Positions 11,490-22,500 of a stretch of 64,000 nucleotides of DNA are shown piece by piece. The stretch comes from Harmothoe impar (Eukaryota; Annelida; Polychaeta; Phyllodocida; Polynoidae). Below the pieces are notes generated by a model that was given only the letters and a program-made list of their open reading frames with translations, was not told the origin of the DNA and did not search any database. How positions within the stretch are numbered: position 1 is the stretch's first letter; each line of letters begins with the position of its first letter. The stretch spans positions 15,786,784 to 15,850,783 of the forward strand of contig OX381706.1 of the NCBI GenBank assembly GCA_947462335.1, given 5' to 3'. The position numbers and the translations under genes were made by a program.

Positions 11490-13919
11490 GGTCACTGGCT
11501 GTCCTTGAAGGGTTACACCACAGTGACCTGGCTGCACCTGTGGCTGCTGGGTGCCCCATCATGTAGCATGACGTACGTGACGGGACAGGTGTGACGTTAC
11601 GGCACCTGGTGTGTGTATTGTAGTACCAGGTCAGCACTTACTACACCTCCCACCACCTGTCACTACCACTCATACAACGCCACCTTCCCGGGGGGGGGGG
11701 GGGGGGGGGGCAACTAAGATATGATTTGGGTACCGACTGCAGCATGACTTTCTGGAGCGGTGGCGGTCGAATGTCAGTAGGGCTAAAAAGGAGGGCCGGT
11801 CACTCCAATCCGAGGTTAAAAGGAAAGGGCGGCCACCCCTAATCCCATTGGGAATTAGGGCATAAGGCTTTCTGGTTGATGGTTTCTTGAGCTTACACAG
11901 CACTAATTAATCACAAAACCATGTCCAATTTTTTAGAAAGGGTGAATTGTTAAGTTTGCAGTGCTAATTGGTAAGTTTGCAGTTTTAATCAAGTGAGTTT
12001 GCCATTGCTCTGTCTGGACCTCAAACCTCTTTTTCTTCATAAAAGGGGCGGTCACTATGCACCTTTTCCCTCTACTTGAAAAGGAGGGGTGGTCAGAACA
12101 CTGCCAGGACTCCTGTCCTGCACCATTAAACTTTTCAAGGACCCCCACACAACAGGATTAAAGCAATGAGAGTGATTCACGAAGCACAAAAACGAGTACA
12201 CATTTTCAAAACCGAAACCCAGGTGACATTATATGATCCTTGAAACTCAAGGGAAAATCTGGCTAAAAACGTCTGGTAATGGCATAACGCTACGTCTGTA
12301 TTGATGGGCGTGTGGCGATATCCAGGGAAACGGAATCCTCAATAGATCTGAGAGTTCTCTCTATTCAAAATGTACACGATTTATAGTCCTCTATCTAAAC
12401 ATGAAGCTGCATACGTCCATGATTTAATGTCATTCAGGTCCACCTACCGTGACCCGGACTAATATTGTGTTTATAACAAACAACTTAAACTGGGGCATGT
12501 AAAGATAACATCTACAACTTTTAACTTTCCTTTTTATAGTTTCCTGTAGAACTCTGATCCCTTATTCACGCGTCACCAGTCCCCATCCCCCATGTAAGGC
12601 AGCCTGTTGTGCTATAAATAACTGTCCCATTTATCTGTCTGCTCCACTCTGTGACGGCCGGAAATAGAACCGTGCCTGTGACATACAACTCTACTCTGCT
12701 ACATGGTACCAGAAAACCCTGGAATAAAACGTTGCGTATAAGCGTAAATCGCGTACTAGCAGCACCCTAACTTTGGAGAAACCCACAACCCCAGCTAAAT
12801 CACCCCCTCTGAATCATCCCTTCAAGTTCAATATTCCCTTTGTGTATAAATACTTAGTCAATTGTTAAATCCCCTTGACTTGGACCTATCACATCGTGTA
12901 CTATTTATAGAATGTAAGTGACCAATCACCATGTGGTGTAATGGTTATTTTCAGTAAGCAGGATGTTGTTCTGCTACCTCTACACCTACCCATCCTCCCA
13001 GGCCTCACCAGCAATCACAACCTGGCAATGCCGTAAAGCATCTCCGCCCCCCACCTCCCCATATATATATCAAAAGCCAAATCTCTCTCCTCACACTCAC
13101 ACTCGGCTTATACAATGGATTATTGGGGAAGGCACCCTTAACTCTCTTCTATCTATATGGAGCAATAAAGGCCGAAACCTTTCTTTCAAACCCACACTAG
13201 GCATACATGTCATAGCTGTGAGATGTAGGCGTATACATGTGCAGGTATATGACCCGAGGTTTTACTATTCAAATCGGCATATCACAAAGCTTTCTTAAAT
13301 GTTCGCCAGTGGACGTGTTCAAATCAAGTCACCTTTATGGCCTTAGATTTCAGGGATATATGCTTTATTTGGTCATATTGTACAGTCAGGATTCAACCAT
13401 ATGGGAGTCCTGAACTTCTACCAAAAATTAAGGACCCTATTCAACTCTCCCCTATAAGAAAATATTCTAAGTGGACCTCTTACTTTGGATTAACCAATGA
13501 CATTAATGCCCCGCCCACTTCTACAACTTATGATAGTCACCACCACTGAATCAATTACATATTGATTTCACTCACCATACCCCTTCACACCCCCCCCCCC
13601 TCTCTCCACACACACACAGTCAACAAGTAGATTATGTCATGACATTTACAGTAACAGTGGGGAACATATGGGGCAGGGCGGACTGTCAGCGGTATTTGTT
13701 ATCGTAGATTAGGGCCTCTCCACTCTAGGAGGATATGGGAATCCCAACACAAACAAACTCCCCAAATTAGGAATGTATAGAAACCTTCATGATTACCCAA
13801 TATGAATGTACTATGAGTTTTTGGTCATTTCCCCATTTGCTTGTACTCTACCCAGATGGTATGAGTTTATACATGTTTGGCAGGAGGTAGAGATGAATCC
13901 ATGTGTGAATGTAAGAGTA

Positions 13920-14985
13920 TAAGTGGCAATATCATCTGTGTATTCTGACTGAGGCAATATCATATGTGTATTCTGACTGAATGTTTATTCTGACTGACTG
14001 TGTAGGCCTATACATGTACAATTTAGTCTATACTTGCGGGATGTGTGTCTGGAGTGGGTAAGAATGAATGTTCTGACTAAATATCCATTCGGACAGAATG
14101 CATTCTGAATGATCTGAATGAATGCATGTTCTGAATGGATGTATATTTTGTATGATGAATGGCAAATTAATGTGTATTCTGGCGGACGAATGTGTATTCT
14201 AATTGATGGATGTGCATTCTGACTGATGGATGTGTATTCTGACTGATGAATGTGTATTCTGATGGACGAATGTGTATTCTGACGGACATATATGTATTCT
14301 GATGGTCGGATGTGTATTCTGATGGACGGATGTGTATTTTGACAGGTGAATGTGTATTCTAAATGATGAATGTGTATTCTTACTGATGAGGGTATTCTGA
14401 CAGATGAATGTGTATTCTGACTGATGAATGTGTAATCTGACAGATGAATGTGTATTCTGACAGATGAATCAGGGGCGGATTCAGGCGGGGGCAGACCCGG
14501 CGTACGAACCCGCCTATTTTTATGTACAAGTTAAATACCCCCAGTACATTGCCTATTTCACGCCCCCCCCCCCTTTCCAAAATCCTGGATCAGTCCCTGT
14601 GAATGTATATTATGACTGATGAGGGTACTACTCTGACTGATGGATGTGTATTCTAACAGATGGATGTGTATTCTGACAGGAATGTGTATTCTGACGGATG
14701 GATGTGTATTCTGACTGATGAAGGTGTATTCTGAATGATGAATATGTATTCTTACAGGAATGTGTATTCTGACGGATGAATGTGTATTCTGAATGATGAA
14801 TGTATATTCTGACTGATGGATGTGTATTCTGACAGGAATGTATATTCCGAAAGATGAATGTGTATGTGTATGAAATGAATCATTTGAATGTGTATTCTGA
14901 CAGATGAATGTGTATTCTGACGGATGAATGTCTCTTCTGACAGATGAGGGTATTCTGACTTATGAATGTGTAGGCCTATTCCAAA
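13920..14985 (+). repeat. 20-bp minisatellite (TGTGTATTCTGACTGATGAA)
   Basis: About forty degenerate copies of a roughly 20-bp unit follow one another, with variants such as ACGGACGAA and a few shortened 16-bp units. The array is interrupted at about 14470-14600 by unrelated sequence containing a C run. Confidence 0.85.
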
Positions 14986-16016
14986 TTTGCAAAATATGAT
15001 AATAAAAAATAAAAAACATGAGTTTATTTATTTGAAGTACAATCGAAACTTTATTTTGATATAACCCATGACAAAAAGATAACATGCCATTTAGCAAACA
15101 TTTAACGCCCTATTTGATAAACCATTATAACAAATCAGGGCTAAATAGTAGGTGATTCCTGCCATTGGCCCCTGGGAGCGAGGGAAATTCCAATACACAT
15201 TGCTCACCCAAGTGATAACGGCGGTTGGCAAGAGTTCAAGGCCAACGTAGAAGAGCCTGACCTACTTTAGGCTAGCATATGCAAAACATGTTCCTACACC
15301 CAGTCCACTTTCAGTTGTGGTTTCATGCTATTTACCCGCCAGTCTCCCCAGACCCACAGCTCTGCCTACCACTAGATCGGCCTAAAATGTCCGTTGAGCG
15401 GTTGTGATTGGGTTTGGGGAGGTAAATAGTGGGTGACAAGGGTGTGGGAGGCCGGCGGGGAGAGGGGAAGGAGCCCACACCACGAGGCCTTTGTTGTCGA
15501 CGGTGGGCGCCGAGAAGTAGGTCACCACTCAAACAGAGAGGGAAGTGTGAGTTCCCATGCGGGGGATGTGTATTCTGTCAAAACAGCCCCTGTCATCTCC
15601 CCAAAACCATCCAATAACATTCAAATGTGCCACCAGGTAGCTCTATGGGTGGTAATGTAGGCGTGGACTGGTCCATATGGGACTGCCAGGCGGCCGTAGT
15701 GGCCAGAGTAGAGGGGAATTGTGAAGGACGCAAATAGCTTTTCGGCCGCCTGGCCGCCATATTTGTTTACAACATGTCAGGCGAAGCACTACGCGGCAGT
15801 GATAAAACCTGCAAATGGCTATTGACGACCAATTGATTCACCCAAATTTGGTGAAAACACAACCCTTAGGTGCCAAAGAAGTCATTTACATATAAATGTC
15901 CCTGTTTCTGCGGATGTCAATTCATTAAACTTCGATGGAATCTGGGGAACCCCGATTTCCCACCAAAATTTTGAAAATGGAGGTTGGGGGAAGAAGGGGG
16001 TTGGGTCGGTACTTAC

Positions 16017-16389
16017 TCGTCTCCTTCGGGGCAGAGTCCTGTTGTCTCGTCATATTTGGTACAATACACATCCGGACTGTAACTAAAGTATCCATCACGT
16101 CTCCTGACGGGTCTTCTTCTTCTTTGATTCAGAAAATGCCAATGAAAACACGTGTATGGCCTATGTTGTGTGCATTTGTGTTGGAGGAAGAGGGGGCACT
16201 GCTGTGTGCGAAACTCCTTCAGATACCTGCAATAAAGAGCAGAACGAGTCAATCAGACGTGTCCTAGGCGTGGAGAAAAGGTACATGGATTGTTTGGCGA
16301 TTAGGAAGAGAAGCTGAGAATGACACTTACGTATAATGTTGGGGTTTTTCTGTTTGGGTTGGAAGCACGGGGACCTCCGACGGCATCAT
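16017..16389 (-). CDS. unk: Unkempt homologue, first two coding exons (partial)
   Basis: Unkempt is a cytoplasmic zinc-finger protein that binds mRNAs and controls their translation. Exon 1 is 16331-16389 (ATG at 16387-16389, a second ATG directly after) and ends at GTAAGT. Exon 2 is 16017-16226, between a TTGCAG acceptor and a GTAAGT donor. Joined in phase they read ...EKPQHYTYLKEF, then CPLFLQHKCTQHRPYTCFHWH, NQRRRRPVRRRDG, YCTKYDETTGLCPEGDE: a close match to the start of the unkempt CCCH zinc-finger array (first finger complete, second begun). The 89 codons seen are the N-terminus of a protein usually 600-800 residues long. The next exon was not found to the left in the window. Recognition of the family is from memory of its sequence and is strong. 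Confidence 0.92.
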
Positions 16390-16500
16390 GGATGTCAATA
16401 AACGTCTAATGCGCACCTCTTCTCGCGCAGGTCCACAGCGCGGCCGCTGATTGGACGAGCCGGGTCACGTGCCTGGACTTTCCCAACTCGAGCTCCACAA
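16390..16500 (-). promoter_or_regulatory. Putative unkempt promoter with CCAAT box
   Basis: Upstream of the unkempt start, the minus strand has a GC-rich stretch with GTCACGTG-type E-box sequence, a CCAAT box (ATTGG on the plus strand at 16450-16454) and GCGGCCGCGC. No TATA box was seen. CpG density rises here compared with the flanks. The transcription start is not determined. Confidence 0.45.
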
Positions 16501-17183
16501 CATGGCCACGTTGGAGGAGAAGGCGCCTCTATGCCAATACATTATCCAAATGTACCCGTTTTTAAACGTTTACGATTTTGTCATTCAATATGTCAATCGC
16601 AGCTAACATCCTAAATAGATATTCTAGTTGTGTCCTGTGTTTAAAAGCGGTAGGATAGAGATTAAAGGCAGTGTGAGGTGAGTTTTGCGGGTGATGGGAT
16701 GGGATTCTGGAGCGGGCGTGCGTGATTCGGATACCCGTGCTGGTGTTGTCACCATCTCATTATGCAGGCCTTTGTTGTCACGGATCTGCATTAGAAATCT
16801 GGATGCGGGAACCACAGGCAGCACTGACAGGGGTTCAGCGCTACTGTGTGGGGCCTGCTGCTACACATTGCTACAACCAGCTCAACCCTGAGACAGGCCC
16901 TTCTGTAATCCCATACTGCCATAGCCATATAACTGGCTAGATCTTGCCCTAGAAATAATCAAGACAAACCAGGAGCTAGCCTACATCCCTGGGCAAATCC
17001 ATCCAAATTATATATAACGGCATTTTTACCCCTTTCAAAACAATATCCCCTATGTCCCCAACCCGGGTCCCCACCGAACCCAGCAAGGAATCGTCTCCCA
17101 CCTAATTACTTCACACCCCTCCCCACACCAATTGTCTGCCCCTTACCACAACCAATGTCCACCAAGCAATGTCCCCTTCCTTA

Positions 17184-17496
17184 GGGAGTGATCATTTTTT
17201 AACAACGGCGGGGGGGGGGGGGTGGAGGGGGGGGTAAAAAAAATTAACAACAGGGAGAGGGGGGGCAAAAAAATTTGGAGGGGGGCAAAAAAATTTGGAC
17301 CCCTCTTGGGAGGGGGGGGGTCAAAATAATTTAACCTGTTTTGAGCCAAAAAGCCCACGTGTTACTATGCTTCAAAGGGCCCGCACGTGAGCCGATTTTC
17401 GGCCCTATCGCAGGAGGGGGTGGGGGGTAAAAATGTTTGCACGCTCCGCAGGGAAACCCACCACCCCTCCCTTGTTGTTAGACAATGATCACTCCC
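17184..17496. mobile_element. PIF/Harbinger-like MITE with TTA duplication
   Basis: GGGAGTGATCATT at the left and AATGATCACTCCC at the right are inverted copies, flanked by TTA on both sides (17181-17183 and 17497-17499). A 3-bp TTA duplication with G-rich ends is typical of PIF/Harbinger. The interior is G-rich and non-coding. Confidence 0.75.
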
Positions 17497-17519
17497 TTAG
17501 AACAATTAATGGTCTCTCC

Positions 17520-18310
17520 CCAGCTAGCAAGGATACATTGGGCCAATGTTGGTACCGGTAATGGTCGGCACTGTCGCAGGCAATATCTCAACGTTGTGCC
17601 AACATTGAACTGCCAACGTTGTACAAACGTTGGCAAATTTAGGTTGTACCAACGTGGCCAATATTCCCAGTGATCTACCAACGTTGGTACATCAGATAAT
17701 TCATGTTGTGCCAACGTTGGCAAATCAACGTTGGCCCAACATTGAAAATACTCCCAGCAATGAGAAGAAAACCAACGTTGGCCCAACGTTGCATTTATAA
17801 CGTCCACCAGAGGGCATTGATGGTTGTATGTGGAGATTTTGACCAGGCAGCCCAATTATTCTTCACCATAATGGGGCACTAATATCACCCCTGGTTTTTA
17901 TAACTGTTTAAGCAAGAGTTATTCCATTTATTAGCTATAAAATGTTTAAGTACTAAATTATTAGGTGAAATAACAGAATCCTGGCAATAATTGTATGAGG
18001 ACACCATTTTGTGGGGGAATGACAACTAGATAAGGGGCATGGATAAGGGTCTTATTCTATATCACTTCTTGGCCCTTTGAGCTGAGATTAAGGTGAAATG
18101 TAAATAGAGAACTAAATGGCTATCTCTATAAAATGATGACATGTTGGTACAATTTGGCACAATGTTGGGCCAACATCAAGAATGAATATTGGGTCAATTT
18201 TGGGAAATATATGTTCGAACAACATTATCTTTAGGCTCTAAATATGGTTGGCTAGACGTTGGGACATTGTCTATGTCCAACGGTTGGTGCAACGTTTTTG
18301 AAACAATTCC
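17520..18310. repeat. Dispersed CCAACGTTGG palindrome field
   Basis: More than fifteen copies or near copies of the palindromic core AACGTTGG/CCAACGTT lie in 17520-17800, in both orientations, with a thinner second group at 18140-18300. Spacing is irregular, so this is not a simple tandem array. Confidence 0.65.
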
Positions 18311-18409
18311 TCCACATGTATGCACCCAGCAAGGAAAAGTCTCACCACCAGTTCAATATCTCCACCCCCCCCCCCCCACCAATGTCCCCTTCCCAACCAT
18401 GCAAGCAAG

Positions 18410-18560
18410 GCTCCTAGCTCCCTCCATCAATGGCTCTCCCTCCACCAATTGATAATAATTAATATCCCCTCCCTCCACCAATGCCTTCTCCCTCCACCAA
18501 TGCATGCACCCTCCTTCCACCAATGCCCCTGCCTGAACCAATGGCCCCTCCCTACAGCTA
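18410..18560 (+). repeat. Short CCTCCCTCCACCAATG repeat
   Basis: Imperfect units of about 16-30 bp, each containing CCACCAATG or a variant, follow one another. Confidence 0.6.
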
Positions 18561-19535
18561 TGCCTCCCTTCCCACCAGAACTGTATCTTGAAATACTCTT
18601 TAGCCAAACTTTCCTGCTTCCAAATGCACCATCTGGTGTAAAATTGGGGTTACCAAACAGTTGTAATGTTCACAGCTCAACCCATGTAGAGCCTATGCAA
18701 ATTTACTATTTTGCCACAGAAATATAAACGAATCTCAGATGCTTCTGCTATTTTGTGTATCTTACTCTTTACATGCTTGAAGGCAAATCAAACTGAAATT
18801 ATTTACTGTCACCATACATGAGTATTGTATAAATAATTAGTTTTGCTGTGTTTTAGGCAATTACAGCAACCCTTTCTGCGTATCCCCTTTGGCACATAGA
18901 AGACAGCGGTAATTGAATAAACGAGACATCATATTGATTCATATTCATGGTTTTACAGATTGATCTGCACATCTTTATTAAATGGTAAGCCGCTTAGTAT
19001 ACTATAATTAGTAAAGTTACATGTTGAATTCAGTGTTAACTTTATAGATATTACTTTTCAGCCTTAATCTGTTTTCTGATATAAGACTTCACTTATAATG
19101 ATGAGAAGACCTGCACGGAGGCCACAGGTATACCCCTATAGGAACATCTCATACTTTCATATGGCAAGTGTATGGTCTCCTGAGAATTTGTAAAATAGCT
19201 TAGAATAACTTGGACATCTCCAACATGAGGCATTTGTAAGAGTTTCTGTATGCACATAAAAAGCACCATCCTCAGTTCAAGTAGAGAGTATTATCATGTC
19301 AAACAATGTTCAACAAAAAATAGATATAATACATGCATCAGGCATAAAACAATATACTTGTATTTATGCTTCCTTGTGCCTATCATGATTTAATAGGATA
19401 TTGCAAGGTGTTAATTTGATGATAATGTACAACCATTGCCTTCTGGTCTTCATTTGGCAGAGGAGTGAGTGTGTTTGCAATTATGTATCCATTATATAGG
19501 ATGGGATGGTATATGGAGCATTCAGATTTTCTGCC

Positions 19536-22500
19536 TCAGTCCTTTCCCCATTCCTTATTTCGCAGCTCAACTCGCCTTGTTTTCAGACTGACAGTTTTTG
19601 GTAGGGAATCTACAAATTCAATCTGGAAAGACAGACAATGGTAAACAATTCAGATGAGCATCAGCAGGAGAGTTATGTATGGAATATAAAACATAATATA
19701 TTCTCCTATATGGAACATACTCTTGATGACCATTCAGCTGTCTTAGTTACTTAGTGTATTTAGGCCAGACCAAATAAAAAGTTGTCAATGGATTTGACAA
19801 TTTATTTTACCTAGCGTCCAACGAAAGTGAACCCATAACAGAAAAATGATTGGTTAATCTGGGGGAATCAATAGAAGAAAAAAGAAAAGATTCTCAATTT
19901 TTCAAAAAATGAAAATAAGGTGCACAGAATACATTGCACGGAATACATTGCTCGAAAAACACTTTTTTGAAGACTTGTTGACTCTGGGTGGTACTAATTA
20001 TCTTAAAAAACGTCACAAAAAAAAAAGAGAAAAGGGGATGAACAAAAATTAGACTCTTAAGTACTGGAATAATCTATCTGCCTACTTTACAGTCCACACA
20101 ATTTCAGTACAATGTCAATGGGAACTATCTTGTAATGTGAAGTGAGACACTTTTTGTAAGACTTTTTGTATATTGCCAACCTGATCCTCCATTATCCTTA
20201 ATAATCTTGTAAATAGCATAAAAGGCTCTTGACATGACTTGGCATGACATGAGATGATGACATGAGTTGATAGCATGATGACATGAGTTGATGACATGAC
20301 ATGAGCTGATGACATGAGATGATGACATGAGTTTTTGACATAAGATGATGACATGAGTTGATGGCATGATGACATGAGATAATGACATGGGTTGATGACA
20401 TGAGTTGATGACATGAGTTTTTGACATGAGATGATGACATGAGTTGATGACATGAGTTAATGACATGATGTCATGAGATGATGACATGAGTTGATGACAT
20501 GAGTTGATGGCATGATGACATGAGTTAATGACATTATGTCATGAGATGATGACATGAGTTGACATGAGTCGATAAAATAATGACATGAGTTGATGAAATG
20601 AGGTAATGACGTGAGTTGATGACATATGCCCGTCTAATTTGGTACATATAGTGGCACTTATACGCACCAAACAAAAAAAACAGAAAAAAATAAGTACTTT
20701 TTTGGGGTAATTTTTTTGGGGGGTTTAAGTTTAGATTCAATATGTTCATATCTCATTTTTAACCCAAAAGCTGAGTTTCTCATGATTAATCATTCAACTT
20801 AATCACCCTGACCCTGAGTCATTTGTGATGTAAATCATACATTCAATCTTTTCTTGAGTTCTGCTCAGATAACTAAGGTCTGCATCTGAGGAAATATTTA
20901 GTTCTTATATATACATATTACAGGTCTAGTCAGGGTCCTTGTGTAGTTCTGTGGGGCTTTTGTGGGGAAATTGTAAACTATACATTTTTGGAAAGGTTAT
21001 TACCCCCCAAATCCAAAAATCACAGTTCCCAAAATTATGTGGCTTTTTTTGTTACCATGGCAACCATTTTCCTTAGCAACCCATAAAATGCACAAAATCA
21101 CCCAGAATGACTGCATAAAGTTGTCAAATGAAATTACAAACTACTCCTACCCCCCCAAAATCATGCCCAAGGATTCCATTTTTCTAATTAGTTTTGTTCT
21201 CCAAACCATGGTTGCCTAGCAACCGCCTATTTATTATGACATTTCCTTAGCAACAGGTGTATTACATCATTATTCAGCATTGCTGCTCATGGAAACTCCA
21301 ATATACTGAGTTTGGAGAATCCAATGGAACCATAGCTGTTTTTCTAGATGATCATGGGTGCCTAGTTACAGCAGTATGCTTATATATTTCCATAGCAACA
21401 GGTAAATTCAGTGGATCTTATCTATCCTTGGTAACCACAATTTAGTTCCCTGATTTCACCAATTATAACACTAAATTTAAGGGAAATAGAGAAAATATGA
21501 GTAGGTATACATACCTTTGCCAAAGTCACTGTTATATTTCTGATGCTATAATTCTTTTCTCTTTGATAATAAGATCTAGTTGCCTAGCAACACACACACT
21601 ATTTGTTGATTTGCCTAGTTACAGCAACAAACAACACCCCTAGGTCAATTATGAGACTACTAACCCCCACTAAATTGACTCAAGGATCTCAATTTTTTCC
21701 CCCAAAACTCAAGAACTTACCTAAGTCTAGTGGCTAAGAGGAGGTGGAGTTGAATAGGCAATTACACTCAATTTATATTAGTATTACCATTAACCAGCAC
21801 TATATTTCTCTTTATTCTGATGATGTCAATCAATGCAAGAAACATCACATATTTTCACTTTAATTCTCATCTTTATTCATATCTTTTTTACTTCATTTCA
21901 CAGAGTGTGTCCCAATGCAATATGACAGCAAATGGATCATCTCATCTTAAATCTCATCTCTATTCATATGTCTCTTAGTTCATTTCACAGAATGTGGCCC
22001 AATGCAATATGAGAGCAAATGGATAATCTGGTGCACCCCTGTATGGATGAAGAGTAAGAATCAATTACCTAAACACATTCAGATATGGGGTAAATAGTGA
22101 TAAAGTACATTGTTATCAATATTTACAGTTAATCAAGCTGTAGAATTGCAACATTCTTGTGTGCACTGACATAGCTCTGTGCATGCGAGCTTGTTCTTGC
22201 GGCATGTACAGTGTCCACTCGAGCAATCGGTCTTGCACTTGCATCTGACAAGCTCAAGGATTGCCAATGGTGCAGGCAGGTTCTGGGATATCTTCGGACA
22301 TATCTCATCATTTGCATCTGTGTGATATCCATTGACACAGGGATCTAGGAATACCTGAATAGGGATGTCTGCCTGTCCTAGTACCCTTGCATGAATGAGA
22401 CCACGTTTGAAGTGCTCAATCAGTGTACCTGATGTCGGTGGTAGCCTTTCCGCATCAGCCATATGCTTGGTGAATAAGTACCATCGTAGGTCACAGATTT

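Larger units (their letters stand above)
4936..16016. other. Gene-poor region, probably a large unkempt intron, filled with MITEs
   Basis: I found no coding exon here. The next unkempt exon, which should encode the rest of its second zinc finger, was not recognised in this stretch, so the region is most simply the second intron of that gene, into which the gypsy element also inserted. It contains several copies of the GATGCATGAATGCAGCCCT palindrome family, AT-rich GGCC-ended MITEs, G and C homopolymer runs near 9900, 10955 and 11690, and a long 20-bp minisatellite at 13920-14985. Stretches 4936-6376 and 12140-13915 hold nothing I can identify. Confidence 0.6.
16500..19535. other. Intergenic region between unkempt and the ACSM gene
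   Basis: No coding exon recognised. It holds a Harbinger-like MITE at 17184-17496, an AACGTT-rich repeat field at 17520-18310, and a short CCACCAATG-type repeat at 18410-18560. The minus strand has a possible ACSM polyadenylation signal AATAAA at 18974-18979 and an ATTAAA variant near 19390. Confidence 0.6.

Noticed and set aside
16501..16610. Short plus-strand frame beginning ATGGCCACG opposite the unkempt promoter as a divergent gene
   Set aside because: It stops after about 35 codons and resembles nothing I know.
17478..17855. 125-codon minus-strand reading frame
   Set aside because: It translates the CCAACGTTGG repeat field; no splice or domain support.
20115..20749. Overlapping minus-strand reading frames rich in Met, Ser, His and Val
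   Set aside because: They are translations of the 13-bp minisatellite.
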